A stretch of DNA of 64,000 nt from Atherinomorus stipes (lineage: Eukaryota; Chordata; Actinopteri; Atheriniformes; Atherinidae): positions 1 to 64,000 of the forward strand of contig JALJCO010012680.1 of NCBI GenBank assembly GCA_023101725.1, given 5' to 3'. Of the stretch, positions 20,817-32,800 are shown piece after piece. The notes below the pieces were generated by a model, which made no database searches, was not told where the DNA came from, and saw nothing but the letters and a program-made list of their open reading frames with translations. Position numbers and translations under genes: made by a program. Within the stretch, counting starts at the first letter, position 1. Every line of letters starts with the position of its first letter.

Positions 20817-21630
20817 CAGTCGTCCTCAAAATTATTCATACCCTCCTGTTAAAAACCGAAAAACATCAGCTGTCAGTAACATAAGTTGAAACTGGCCAAG
20901 GTAATGAAGACCCACGGGGTCTGCGTGGAAAGGGTCCACTGGTGTGTGGTTTTCCGATGACCTCTCCTGGACCGCTAACACCACAGCGGTGGTGAGGAAG
21001 GCTCAGCAGCGTCTCTGCTTCCTGAGAGTGCTCAGGAGAAACAATCTGGAGGAGAGGCTGCTGGTGACGTTCTACAGAGCCACTGTGGAGAGCATCATGA
21101 CGTTCTGCATCACGCCGTGGTACGCAGGGTGCTCGGCAGCAGACAGAGCGCTGCAGCGGGTCATCGGCACCGCCCAAAAGATCCCCTGCTGCTCTCTGCC
21201 CAGCCTGGAGGACATCGCCAGCTCTCGCTACCTGACTCTTCCCACCCCAGCTACCCCATCTTTGACCTGTTACCTTTGGGCCGGCGGTACAGGTCACACA
21301 AAACCCGAACCACCCCACTCAGAAATAGTTTCTTTCCTCCTGCAGTCAACAACTCCAAAACAAATAAACCTGAACAAGGTTAAAAAAGACTTTTACACCT
21401 GTTGACAGGTGTTTTGGGAAATGTGCTCTAGCTGGTCTGGGACTGTTTTGATTCTTTGGTTTTTTTTTTTTTAAATTATTATTTTCAAACAAAATTCAAA
21501 AGCAATATTTTATTTCATTTAATTATAATTTTGTAAATTTTGATTTATTATTAGTTTCTTGTTATGTTTATTATTATTACAAATTTAGCTTTGTTTAAGG
21601 AAAGGGTATGAATAATTTTGAGGACAACTG
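20817..21630. mobile_element. Tc1-like MITE carrying a LINE fragment
   Basis: Left end CAGTCGTCCTCAAAATTATT and right end AATTATTTTGAGGACxACTG type (aataattttgaggacaactg) are inverted repeats of about 28 bp, flanked by TA (20815-20816, 21631-21632). About 540 bp of LINE sequence (20870-21410) occupies the position of the MITE's 5' half. Confidence 0.75.
20930..21390 (+). pseudogene. LINE RT C-terminus inside a MITE, frameshifted
   Basis: Frame 1 reads SDDLSWTANTTAVVRKAQQR, LCFLRVLRRNN, VTFYRATVESIMTFC, ALQRVIGTAQKI and SLPSLEDIASSRYL; a second frame then continues FDLLPLGRRYRSHKTRTTPL and NSFFPPAVNN. This is the post-catalytic C-terminal region of an L2/Rex-like RT, with the frame lost at about 21235 near 'ctgactcttcccacc'. 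The 5' end is truncated where it meets MITE sequence. It is a different LINE subfamily from the one at 3-626, sharing the overall thumb pattern. Confidence 0.8.
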
Positions 21631-21639
21631 TATATAAAT

Positions 21640-21680
21640 ATCTATCTATCTATACACACACACACATATATGTATGTGTA

Positions 21681-21716
<36 letters not shown>
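21640..21716 (+). repeat. (CTAT)n(CA)n(TA)n microsatellite
   Basis: Simple repeats between two MITEs of the same family. Confidence 0.85.
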
Positions 21717-21719
<3 letters not shown>

Positions 21720-22222
21720 TCATCCTCAAAAAAAGAAAAGGCTAAATTCACAATAGTAATTCAAAAAACAAGAAAATATAGAAACGAATAAGAATTTTTT
21801 TTTATAAAATTATAATTTTGTGAAATAAAATACAGACCGTAAATTGTAATTGGAAACAATAATTTAAAAAAAAAGAAACAAAACTGTCCCAGACAATTTA
21901 GAGCACCTTTCCCATGAACAGTAGACATGAACAGGTGCAGACGTCTGATTGGACGTTACAGCAAACACCTGATTGCAGTGATTGCCTCAAAGTGTTGCTC
22001 AACAAAATTTTAGCTTCGGAGCCCCATCATGCTTGTTTACTTGTTTTATTTTTTGTGTGTGTGTGTGTTTATTTTTAAAATTTCTATTGAACCACAATTC
22101 AAAAATCAATGTCATAATTTTCTTAAAATTTTTATTTATTATTACTTTTGTCAATTTCAACTTATTTGACAGCAGATTTTTTCCGTCTTTCATTGGAGTA
22201 TGAATATTTTTGAGGACAGCTG
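21717..22222. mobile_element. Tc1-like MITE, full length, 506 bp
   Basis: Begins CAGTCATCCTCAAAAAAAG and ends TATTTTTGAGGACAGCTG before TA (22223-22224); the left flank is CA instead of TA. The body holds the family blocks GGTGCAGACGTCTGATTGGA and GATTGCCTCAAAGTGTTGCT. No transposase. Confidence 0.7.
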
Positions 22223-22224
22223 TA

Positions 22225-22979
22225 TATTATAGTATATGTGTGTGTGCGTGTTTAAACTCTACCTTTTTTAAGTAAATTTTTTTATCTTTAATGTGTTATC
22301 TTCATGTCCATTCCCATCCTACTAAAAGTACAACTTTAAATAAATTTCTGTGTTATCCAAACTTGTATCATCAAACTTCCCTGTTTGCTTTGAAACAGAC
22401 GTTCTGCTGCGGTCATCCGTAACGACATCAGCGTGTGTTTAGAAGCTCGGTTACAAGCATGAAAAATGACGTTGCAACAATGAGTCCAGTGTAATTTTTC
22501 ATTCGGCGTCACGCGAAGTCATCAACCGCTTGCTTCTGTGGGTGGCGTGTTTTCGTCGTGCATCATGTGGCGATGTTTCTGAACAGATGACATGTTCGGC
22601 CTCTCTGGAGCCATTGCTGTTATCTTTCTTCTGAGTATCTGCTTTGCGTTTGCACGTTCACCCAGCTGCATTCACGGCCCTCTTATTACTTTCTGTTAGT
22701 GCTGATTGTTTTATTTGCTTCCAGGGTCGGGAATTCGTCAAACTCCTTTAAGAAAGCAGCAGTGTCTGGTATGTGGGCCTGCCTCAGTGGGAAAACACTC
22801 CTCTTTCAGCATAGTTTACATTCCTGCACAGTTGTTCGATGGAGGATTTCATCTCCACTGTAAGAAAACAAAATGTTGTGATGTTTCCATCCCGATGGCC
22901 CCTCCTCAGTGGTTAGTATGCACAACAGGCACACTCCGGTGAACAGGTCAAGGTTGGAGGTCAAGGGTGAGTGGAGCTA
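22225..22979. other. Host sequence, no gene recognised
   Basis: Mixed composition. A CAG-preceded open stretch at about 22725-22942 has a pyrimidine tract before it, but no domain and no matching donor can be argued. Confidence 0.45.
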
Positions 22980-23095
22980 ATGCTTTCATGCTCTTGATTC
23001 AGCTCCTCTCGGGTGTAATACCCGCCTGTCAATTTGTTTGAGCGGCGGATTTACATAATGAATTTATATTAGCCGGTGTTCTCCACACACTCCCT
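22980..23095. promoter_or_regulatory. Candidate conserved non-coding element
   Basis: Non-repetitive sequence with the AT-rich core ATTTACATAATGAATTTA beside GC-balanced flanks. This is the texture of vertebrate enhancers, a hand impression only. Confidence 0.25.
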
Positions 23096-23274
23096 CCTTC
23101 ACTTTCCTCTGTCTGTTGCAGTTATTCCCTTTGCTTTCTCCGCCACCCACCCCAACCCTCCTCTCATCGAGTTTACCAACTGCCCAGAGAGCAGACTGTT
23201 TAAATGCAAACGAGCCTCATTTCCAAACTGACGCCACAGCCCAAGTATGCCTCGCATACAACAGCCCGAGCCCC

Positions 23275-23365
23275 GCTGAGAGGTTTCGACAAGAGATGGA
23301 TGGAGATGATGGAAGGAGAGAGAGAGAGAGATGGAAATTGGAAGGGGGGGGGGGGGGGGATTCTT
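23275..23365 (+). repeat. GA-rich tract with 16 G
   Basis: 'gagagagagag' is followed by G at 23344-23359. Confidence 0.8.
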
Positions 23366-23369
23366 GGAA

Positions 23370-23600
23370 GTAATGTGTGAGCATAAAATAGGATGCAGAG
23401 CAGCAGGGCGGTGGAGCTCGTAGGTGTCAGTCGCTATTGACATTCCTGCCAGAGAAGAGGTGATGAACAAGCTGCTGTCGCGTTAGTCATAACATTCCTT
23501 TCACTACACAATGATGTATTTTTAATTTATGCATCAGCGTGAGGCCACCCTCAACACGGCCGTAATGCTGTCTTCTTTCTGATACACAAAAATCAGCGTT
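23370..23600. promoter_or_regulatory. Candidate conserved non-coding element
   Basis: Includes 'gatgtatttttaatttatgc' with homeodomain-type TAAT cores in otherwise complex sequence. No repeat ends, no coding frame. Confidence 0.25.
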
Positions 23601-24150
23601 GAGGTTATATAGATCGCTCTCCCGTTGCTTCTGAATGGATGATATGAAGACTCAAACCTGAGCTATTCTGGAGAAGAAGAGGAGCACGTTGTAGAAGGTC
23701 GCCTGCAGGTCACTATCACACGATTTTCTACCTTATCCTCTGTAGTTTTAGAAACATATAATCACTTGTGGTCACAAATGATATGCAGAGGTACACTGCC
23801 TGCCCCCACACACCCCCAAAAAAGTTGCCACCTGAATTTAACTTTGCAAACAGGTACGAGACTCCTATTGGATAATTACTGCAGAGGCGATTATCTTTCA
23901 GCTGGCAACAAGTTATTTAAAGGGATAGAACACCCACAGAACGACATGCCTTCATCACTGGGGATTCATTGGTGCTTGAAACAAAAAGGTCCATGAAAGT
24001 CCACAAAAACTTGTCAATATTCCTCCATACTGCTCGTCCAATGTAATCCAAGTGTCCTAAGCGGGTAGCGTCCATAAAATACTCAAAACGTGATCATTTA
24101 TTATATTTTTATAGCCTAAACAGTAGAACATCGTACTTCCTATAAGCATG

Positions 24151-24546
24151 TAGGGATGTAACGATTACCGGAAAAATATTTAACCGAGATAAAATTTCCA
24201 ACGATTAGTAATACCGTTTCATATTTTAATTATCGTTAAAACTGTGACTGATTACTGCACTTTGAAAACTCCGTGTGATGCTGCTCATTGGCTGGAAAAG
24301 CAGCAGCAGTCACAGTTTCCAATGTTTTATTTATGAAAACATGGCAGAAGGCAACAAAGGCACCCACATGGACAGTTCTTTGGAGACTTTCCCCCTTTAA
24401 AAAGGACAAAGTAGACATTTAGAGCCATTTTGGATCATTTTAAAGATGCTGGGGGGTATATTTATAATACCCCGATAAAAATGATAACCGTGATCATTTT
24501 GATCACAATAATCGTGATATTAAACTTTCATATCGTTGCATCCTTA
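24151..24546. mobile_element. hAT-like MITE (nested), 396 bp
   Basis: Ends TAGGGATGTAACGAT and ATCGTTGCATCCTTA form a 15-bp inverted repeat with two mismatches. Target duplication TAAGCATG (24143-24150, 24547-24554) is perfect and 8 bp, the hAT hallmark. It contains a short ATG frame but no transposase core. Confidence 0.8.
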
Positions 24547-24681
24547 TAAGCATGTCCATGTGAGTTCATGACACTATGGAAGCCACGGCGTTCAGAGCCT
24601 ACTCTGCCAATAATGCAAGCATAGAAGAAGAAATTTGCTGTTTACATTGTGCCAAGAGCGACCGAGCTGCGGACAAACACG

Positions 24682-25261
24682 CAGGGCAACAAGGCAAGCA
24701 AACCAAGCAATTGCCTCGGGCCCCGAGCTGGACTGGGGCCCCATGACAATAGCTGGCCTTGTTATGAACTGAATGTGATAAACTGTGTGAACTCCCCTTT
24801 AAATTCAGTGATTGTCACTGCAGAAAAGTGCAACAACGCCATTATCGGAATACGCTTCAAGGGGAGCCCCTCCACTTGCAACTGCCAGTTTTCAGCCGGC
24901 AGTGAAGGGTCAATAACAGAGCCCATTTGGATACGTGTTCACTCCCATTCCCGTTGCGTCCATCAGTGTGTTCCCCCGCTATGACCGACCATTTGTTAAA
25001 AAGTAGGTCTATATGCTGTTTATTATGGTATGGTGGTGGTAGTGTCCTTTTTTTAAATGTAAAAATATCTGTGCATCATAAATAAAATATGTGAGCAGCA
25101 TTTGCACTTTTTCTTAATAAACATTTTTGGTGAGCATAAAGAGAGTGTCTTTGCCGTGGTTTGTATGATTTCTGTAGGTTTAGGAGGGTTGTGAGGCATG
25201 TTTGGGGGGGGCCTTCATGTACATTCTGCTTGGGGCCCCCAAATTCCTTGAAATGGCCCTG
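24682..25261. mobile_element. hAT-like MITE (nested), 580 bp
   Basis: Ends CAGGGC...GCCCTG, with a perfect 8-bp target duplication CAAACACG (24674-24681, 25262-25269). Subterminal 'ggggcccc' blocks on both sides are typical of several fish hAT families. No transposase. Confidence 0.8.
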
Positions 25262-25829
25262 CAAACACGAAAGGGGTTGGCTATTGATTTAAAACAAAGA
25301 AAGAACGCACGATCTCGTCTGCCGCGGCTTCTGTAGTGTCATCAACGTGCATGAACGAGCATGTAGGAAGAGCGACTGTTTAAGCTCGTCGTTTTGAGTA
25401 AACTCTGGACGCTACCCTCTCAGGACACTTGGATTAAATTGGACGAGCAGGATGGAGGAATATTGCCAAGTTTTTGTGGACTTTTATGGACCTTTTTGTT
25501 TCAGCCACCAGTCACCTCCATTACTGTAACAAAAAAACTTTAAAAAAATAACAAAAACTTCCCCGGATCTCCGGCTGCATTTGAGATATTAAAAAAGTGC
25601 TCCAGAGTCTTGCTCTGCATGAGGGTGAGTAGAAAATGAGGGAACATCATTCTGTGGGTGTACTATCCCTTTAACCCCAACTGGTGCAATGAGTTGCTTC
25701 TCATTTCCTAAACAACCATGAGGAAAGACACATCCCGTGGTCGTGAGAAAGATGATAAGCCTTGATCAAACGACACAAATTTGGCCCGATTTTTGGCCTG
25801 ACAGACGTCGCAGACAGTCTGACACAAAG

Positions 25830-26190
25830 TCAAACCCAAAACTGTCCCAGACACATCACGGTAGAGCACCTTTCCCACGAGCAGTGGACTAAAACACCTG
25901 TCAACAGGTGTAGATATCTTTCAGAACACAGCAGAAAATACCTGATTGCAGTGATTGCCTCAAAGTGTTTCTCAACAAAATTTTAGCTTTGGAGCCACAT
26001 GGGGCTTGTTTACTTGTTTTATTTTTTGTTTTTGTTTTCAATATTTCTTTCGAACCACAATTCAAAATCAGTGTCATGATTTTCATAGAATTTTTAGTCA
26101 TTCATAGTTTTGTAAATTTAATCTTATTTCACCGGCAGCGGATTTTTTCCTGCTTTAATTGGAGGGTATGAATAATTTTGAGGACGACTG
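25830..26190. mobile_element. Tc1-like MITE, 5' truncated
   Basis: Carries the family body and right end AATTTTGAGGACGACTG before TA (26191-26192). The left terminus is missing. Confidence 0.65.
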
Positions 26191-26299
26191 TATATGTTAT
26201 CTGTCAAGTTGTCACAATATCATACTTATCAAAATGACGAAGCAATTTCCTGTACTAAATAAGGGACCTGAAACGAGGGTTTTACAACTTCTTTATGGA

Positions 26300-26780
26300 T
26301 ATTTCTCACTCTCTCAAGCATTGGCGTGCAAATTTTTTACATTGGGGGACAGAAAAAGACTCCGGGTGGATGGTCGTGGACCAAAACTAAAAATTCATGT
26401 TACAGTGTAAGAAATTAAATATGCTTAGCCCAGAACATAATTGTTCAAAATAAAACATCATAAAAAGTAACGTGGAAAATGATTAACACCACTTCGCTGT
26501 GTTCAATATTTGTTTTTCACATTACTTTGTACAAGATTTTATTTTGGACAGCATCTTCTCACGTAGTCTAATGGACTTCCAGATCTGAGCTGATAGATGA
26601 ACAGCAGGGTCACCTTACCCACAATGCAATGCAATGTTAATTTGTGGTCAGGAAGGGAAGTCCAACGATGTATAAATATCAAAAGAACTTTTCACACTGC
26701 CGAGAAAATCATAAGTGGGCCATAAATAATCCCTTGGGGGCCAACTTTGGTCCCCGGGCCCCAAATTGACAGTTCAGCTC
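26300..26780. mobile_element. hAT-like element fragment
   Basis: The stretch 'gggggccaactttggtccc' then 'cgggccccaaattgacag' resembles hAT termini of the Charlie type. Boundaries not resolved. Confidence 0.4.
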
Positions 26781-26968
26781 TAGAGTCCTGTTATTTTTTC
26801 CTATTCCAAGAAATCTTACCAAATGTAATTTTCTTAACCCACTAACTGATTTCACTTGAAATTGGTCTGATTCTTCTCAATTTCAGTGTTTTTTTTTTTT
26901 TTACTTGTATTAAGGCCACAAATTGTTGCAGTTGTGCAAAAGTAGACATCTAATACATGCTGTGTTAA

Positions 26969-27614
26969 AGGATAACTTTCTTTTTTTTCAACCTGGACCT
27001 TGTTTCTAGGAGTATATACGTGCATTTACTCACCGGTAAAGTTTCTGCATCACTTTGACTCCTTGGTAAGATATAAGGTTGAGCTGCCCTTCGGTGTACA
27101 TTTAGTCTAATGTTGGAGACGGGGCAGCCTCTATATAAGACATTATCTGCAGTAAGACTCCTTTTTTTCATCAATACTTTAAGTAGAATGAAGGAACGAA
27201 TGAGTACTATTGTCCTGTGAGTTCAGAGTTTTGCAAATTGTGTTTTTGTTGTTGTCTGGGTAACGAGCTGCTCTTCTCAGCTGTACTATGGAAGCGCGCA
27301 TCATGAACCTGCGGCCCCGAAAAGTATGTAGAACACCCTGATAACTAACGGAAAGCTAAATCTGGACTCACGGGACAATAGTACTCGTTTATTCGTTCAT
27401 TCTCCTTAAAGTATTGGCGAAAATCAAGGAGTTATGCTGCAGATAATGCCTTCTACAGTGACTGCCCCGTCTCCACCATTATACTGGATGTACACTGAAG
27501 GGCGATTCAACATAATATCTTCTGAAGGACTCAATTGATGCAGAAATTTTACTGGTGAGTAATGTTTATACTCCTAGAAATAAGGTCCAGGTTGAAAAAA
27601 AAGAAAGTTATCCT
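26969..27614. mobile_element. TTAA-flanked MITE, 646 bp
   Basis: Starts AGGATAACTTTCTTTTTTTT and ends AAAGAAAGTTATCCT between TTAA at 26965-26968 and 27615-27618. Inverted subterminal 'caacctggacc' / 'ggtccaggttg' continue the repeat to about 100 bp. A second, partial copy is at 58786. Confidence 0.75.
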
Positions 27615-27619
27615 TTAAC

Positions 27620-29390
27620 TATGTTCATGCAGTCTAATCAGGTCTGGCCGATGAGTGAAACTACTTCCAAAACTTTGCACAACTGCAGATACAGAAGCAC
27701 GTATAAATGTGTGTGTGCACCAAACAGCCGCTCCATCTCTTACGGGGACAAACACGTTTATGAAGAGCGGGTGTTTCAAATGAAAACGTTGGACCACCCA
27801 GAATTTCCAGTATCGTGCCGTCGACCTCAGCGGCTGATGGATGAAGGCTATTCAAATCGAGCCTTTAACACCTTCAGCTCCCCCTTTGCGCAAACACACA
27901 CACACACATACACACCCATACATACACTCAATAGTCAATACAAGTTGTGCACAATCCTCTAAGACAAATGGACGGACTTCAAACACATACGTACACAATC
28001 TCCCAAAAGAGCGAGTGGGAGGGTGGACAAGAGGGAAGGAGGAGAGACAGTCGGTGGAGGCACGGAGACCTAACTGCAGCGTACCCCCCCCCCCCCCATC
28101 ACTCCCCCTTCTCTCCTTTTTTTCCAAACAAATGCACAATCCTCATCTGGAGAGAAATGCTCAGCGTCGGGGTGACGGCTCCATTTACTCCTGTGGGGGA
28201 TCATTTGGGTTCTTTCAGGCCCTGTGTGTATGCGCACGTTTGTATATGTGTGTGTAGGAAGGGGTGAAGGTGGGGGGGGGCAGGGGAATGAAAGGCATGG
28301 GGGCGCTGTCAAATAGCCCCCTGCTTTTAATGGCCCAGCTGCATCATTACCTAGCACACACACTGAGCCCAAATAGACTGCAGGAGGAAGAGGAGGAGGA
28401 TGACAGACAAGTCTATCAAACTAAGTATAAGGAGGGAGAAGGGGGGCTTATTACCTAGTATACACTGTGGAGTTGATGGAAGAGGGGGAAAAAAAAGCAT
28501 GAAGAGGAGGAGGAGGAGGAGCCGGAGGGGAAAGACAAGCTGCTAACTACAGTACAAGGCATGTTAGTGAACTATACACTCTTTGTGACACACACAGCCA
28601 CCGAGGGCCTCCAGGGAAGTTTTACAGCGGCTCCTTGTCATGAACAGTGGTGCACGGCTCCTGTTGTTGTCAGGTGTGTGTGTGCTGAAAGCAGGACGTG
28701 AATGACCACACATCTCCCTCGCAGGGTTGATACAGTAGCGACGTGTGTGGGAGCAGCGCGCTCACGCAGATATTATATAAACCTTAAAGAAAAGTCGCGT
28801 TTTTTTCCCCATTTCTGCTTAAAATATAATTAACATTAAAAAGAAGAAAATTAATCAGCATAGTCGAGTTCAAGTTAAGTGTGTCAAGTTTAACTTGCTT
28901 ATATAGAAATAGATGGTTGCAGATTTTTATCTCAGTGAAGGAGAAGTTGCCTTAAAACGCCACACAATCAGCTGTGCACCTGATTGGCAGCATCTGGGGT
29001 ACCAAACGCTCAAGACGAGAGCCAGTAGCAGAATCAACCATTTGGCATTCACAGAAAAGATTTTAAAAAGTTTTTCCCACATATTCAACATTGCTGCTCA
29101 TCCAACAGGTGCATTTTCCTCACAAACGTGAACGCAACAGTTTCTGTCAGAATAAAGGCGGATTTTCCGTGATGTCCGTGTGCGGTGCATTACGGCTGCG
29201 GCGCGGCTTCCACAAGTCGAGGCCGTTATAGTCAGTGGTGTGGCTCACACCAGACACATAACACATGCGTCCCAGATCCGTCCCAGGTGCGTCTCGCCGC
29301 GCCGCTCGGCTAAATATAGAAGTCGGGTCTATTTGTGGTGCAGCTCCCAGAGCGCGTCAAGTTCTGCAGTGCAGATCGGACCAGACGGGA
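27620..29390. other. Host sequence with simple repeats, no gene recognised
   Basis: (CA)n at 27894-27927, 14 C at 28084-28097, purine-rich sequence 28380-28545 and complex sequence between. An open frame ending at 27962 begins inside the preceding MITE and ends in the CA repeat, so I do not call it a gene. Confidence 0.5.
28285..28385. promoter_or_regulatory. Candidate conserved non-coding element
   Basis: Complex, repeat-free sequence around 'cccctgcttttaatggccca' and 'gcatcattacctagcac'. Hand impression only. Confidence 0.2.
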
Positions 29391-29394
29391 AACC

Positions 29395-30243
29395 AGATAC
29401 GGGAAGAGAGTATCTTATCACCAAAGACAGTTTCAACATATTCCAACAGTTTCAACATATTTAATGCCGTTATTCTAGTTCCAGGAGGTCGCTGATGCTA
29501 ATGCTAGTGTTAGTGAATAGGAATCTGCTAGCCTGTTATTAAAAACAATCTTAACTACTCCACAGAACACCTGAGGCAACTCATTTATAACTTAAGACTA
29601 TCTGTGTAAATGTTAACGGAATAATGTTACAAATAAAACTAACCTGCATTTCGTTGCATTTTGATTGTTGCTGCTGAGAAACTTTACAAAGATTTACTTC
29701 CTGTATTTGGCAGCGGAGTGATGTCATCTGCTGCTACGTGCATGGAGGAATCTGATTAGACAAATATACAGTCAAAACTACGGCCACGTCTGAAAGGCAT
29801 GAGGATATGTTGGATTTTGAAGTTGATTTCAAACTTTTTTCAGCAAACTAACTGTTACCATACCTATATGAGCCTAAATACACCGACAAAGGTAGTAACA
29901 CTACCACCAGGAAGCAAAGTATATCGCTCCACAGCTTGTAAGAAACTAGTTCCTCTATATGTAATGCAAAATCTATCATACAAGGCTAGTTTTACTTGTT
30001 TAACACGGCATTTAGACAGATAGGCTTGCTAATTTTCTTCAGATGTTCTGTGGAGTGGATAAAATTGTTTATAATGACAGGCTAGCAGATTCCTATTGAC
30101 TCTCACTAGCATTAGCATCAGCAACCTCCTGGAACTAGAATAACGGGATTAAATATGTTGAAACTGTCTTTGGTGATAAGTAGTATCCTGGCTCACTTGT
30201 ATATAAGGGCCCTACAGTATGTCAAAAATCCTGAATTTCCCCT
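29395..30243. mobile_element. TTAA-type foldback element, third copy
   Basis: Homologous to the arm copies at 5345-6095 and 11305-12052: 'gctgatgctaatgctag', 'gcagcggagtgatgtcatctg', and the inverted right half 'ctagcattagcatcagc'. The right end reads CCTGAATTTCCCCT before TTAA (30244-30247). The left end is not sharply defined. Non-coding. Confidence 0.7.
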
Positions 30244-30247
30244 TTAA

Positions 30248-30406
30248 AGAGGGGGTTTCATGTCATTATTAGGCACATAATTCCTTTTTATGGCACAACC
30301 AAATAACTGTTACCCTCAGTAGTTTTGAAAATACAGAATACATAAAGAACAACCTAAAGAAATGTGACATCGCTCCACGTCTGTATGTGACGCCTTAAAA
30401 ATTCAC
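30248..30406. mobile_element. Adjacent TTAA-bounded repeat, about 160 bp
   Basis: Starts AGAGGGGGTTTCATGTC after the TTAA shared with the previous element and ends at 'ctgctgtccct' before another TTAA. Terminal complementarity is weak, so the boundary is tentative. Confidence 0.4.
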
Positions 30407-31300
30407 TGCTGTCCCTTTAAGATGCCTCCTGCTGTTTCTGACACGCCCACTCCACCCATCACACCACAGGTTTCCACAGGAGATTCAGGGATTTCGCATT
30501 TATGCGTGAATGCGTCAAAGTATCCCCTGGGGCATGTTTTATGGGCATAATAATATAATAAATAATATAATAATAATATAAAAAGTCAATTTTGCCCCCC
30601 CCCCCCCCCTTTAAAATCTGAAACACTTCATATTCCATCAATTAATTAAAGAGGTTTCATGCTTATGTTTTCTTTTTCAGAACTACATAGTTTTTTACAC
30701 AAACAGTGTAAAGAAACTGCATTTTTTCCCTTAATCACTAAAATGAGATAAACATTACGCACCCTAAACATGATGAATATTAGATTTGGAAAATAGAAGT
30801 GAAGTTCATGCTAACATATGCAGTTTTCAGCTGACATTAGCATGTATTTAGCTGAGTTTATGTGGATAATTACTTTAGCATGACTCAGCCCTGAGCTCAC
30901 GTTTAAGCCTTATAAATAAAGTCTCTCTAGAAGCTAATATAGTCATTACACAAACCATTATGTTCAAATGAAGAGTGACTCCTCACGGTGAACTGCACCA
31001 TTCATGCATTATACATACATCACTGTTTGTATGGCCCATGATTTAAGAGGAAAGCATCGTGTGTGTACGTGTGTGCGTTCACAGCAAGGATTCTGCACAC
31101 ACTTCCTCAATCTGCTTGTATGTAGGATGGCTGGTTGCCACGGACTTTATTATGGTGGAATGGTGGTGCAACAAACCTCACTGCTGTTTTTCTTTCACTT
31201 TGCAGAGCTCATAGCTGAAGAAATACGTTTATTTTGCTTTTGCAGGCGCGACCATCAGGACTAATGCTGACAAAGTACTTGCATCCTGTTTGCAGAGGAT
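30407..31300. other. AT-rich, no gene; poly-C 30595-30609
   Basis: Contains a TAATAATA tract and 15 C. Nothing coding recognised. Confidence 0.55.
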
Positions 31301-31304
31301 ATTT

Positions 31305-31481
31305 ATTGCTCTTTTATTATTATTGTTGTTATTTCCAACCACAATTCAAAAGCAATGTCTTTTTTCACTAAATTATAATTTTGTAAATTTTTATTTATTA
31401 TTGGTTTCTTGTTAATTGAATTACTATTATAAATTTAGCCTTTTCTTTAATTGGAGGATATGAATAACTGGGGATTGTATA
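31305..31481 (-). mobile_element. Tc1-like MITE fragment, reverse orientation
   Basis: The family's left half, reversed: 'ttctttaattggaggatatg' then a degraded terminus, with the body block 'aaccacaattcaaaagcaat'. Confidence 0.55.
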
Positions 31482-31659
31482 ACAGGTAACTACAGTACTT
31501 TTATGTCTTTTAAGGTATTCGTTATCCCAAACAGTGCTCTAACTCCCATCTGTATGGTGTGTTTTTTTGTCTCCAAGTTTTTCACCTGTGTACGTGGAGA
31601 GTTTGGAGCCCTCTTTTTTTTTTTACCACCTGTCCTCATGTTATTGTTTTCCATATCTT

Positions 31660-31802
31660 CAAAGGTGCGCCCCGCGAAGGGCTGCGTGGCCACGGTCGGC
31701 CTGATCCTGTCTTGTTTATATGTTTTTGTTTGTGTGTCTTGGACCGGTTGTACTGAAACATGAATTTCCTCTCGGGGATCAATAACTCTAATCAAATCAT
31801 GT
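31660..31802 (+). mobile_element. LINE 3' tail
   Basis: Ends 'aatttcctctcggggatcaataa', the common terminal block of fish L2/CR1/Rex LINEs. No coding sequence retained. Confidence 0.55.
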
Positions 31803-31987
31803 TTTATTTAAAAAGCACTTTTCGTACCATTAAAAGGCAACACAAAGTGCTTGACATAATAAAAACAAATGCAAATTCAAATGAAAAAAAGCCTTCAAAC
31901 ATCCAAGTATATAACACAAAACACACACATGCACACACCCAACCCCCCTCCCAATTTGACACCTGACTACAAACCCCTTGTATCTTT

Positions 31988-32029
31988 GATTGATTGGTTG
32001 ATTGATTGATTGATTGATTGATTGATTAA
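31988..32029 (+). repeat. (TTGA)n microsatellite
   Basis: About ten units of GATT/TTGA. Confidence 0.9.
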
Positions 32030-32800
32030 AGAATGCTGGTACAGCAGATTTAAGGGTCAGATGGTTCTTACTTCACTCACATTATTTTGTCCATTCAGGG
32101 ACACCGTAGTAAAAATGGTGGAACAAATATGGCAGCCTCCTTGTATGTGGACCCCCAGCTAGTCGATAAAAATGGCTCATTCTAGAAAAAATAAACATAT
32201 AACAGCTTTTCAAGTGATTACACATCAATAAAAACCCAGTTTTGAATTATATATCACATTTTTCTGCCATTGACCTTTGTTATAAAGACACATTGGTGCC
32301 ATCAGATTGAGAATGAGCTCTTATTTTACATGAAATGTAAAAATATTTAGCTTTCAGCATCTCATATGTTGTTTATGTTCTACTGGGAATAAAATCTGGG
32401 TTGATGAGATTCGGAAATAACAGCGTGCCAACTTTTGTGGAATCAAGGTTGTACATGTTTATCATATTCATTATGGAAATGCTTAGAAAAAAATATCTTT
32501 CAAATGTTTACAAAGTGACTGATGACGATAATTAGAGACTTATTTTGATGAATGCACAACATTTCTGGCTGGTTTACTTTTCACAGTCCTAACAGTCGGC
32601 TTGTAGAAGTGCAACGAAAATTAAAGCCTCATACAGAACTGGAATATTACATATGAATTATTTATGGGCCAAAAATGTGATAACAGAAGTTGAAAATTAG
32701 GAAAGCTGGAAACTGACACTCTTTTATCCCAACAAGGGAAAACGAGCCCCTTCTCCCTTTTTTTCCCGTCAGTCTGATGCACAGGCCTAGATTTTAAGTG
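32030..32800. other. No gene seen
   Basis: AT-rich unique-looking sequence without element ends. Confidence 0.5.

Larger units (their letters stand above)
23921..25670. mobile_element. TTAA-flanked MITE, family B, with two nested hAT insertions
   Basis: Ends AGGGATAGAACACCCACAG and CTGTGGGTGTACTATCCCT lie between TTAA at 23917-23920 and 25671-25674. Removing the insertions at 24151-24546 and 24682-25261 leaves an element of about 770 bp that is itself a large inverted repeat ('gcagccgg', 'ccggctgcatttgagatatt'). Non-coding. Confidence 0.8.

Noticed and set aside
27555..27962. A 135-codon plus-strand frame
   Set aside because: Starts inside a MITE terminus and ends in a CA repeat. No recognised domain; no splice or promoter context.
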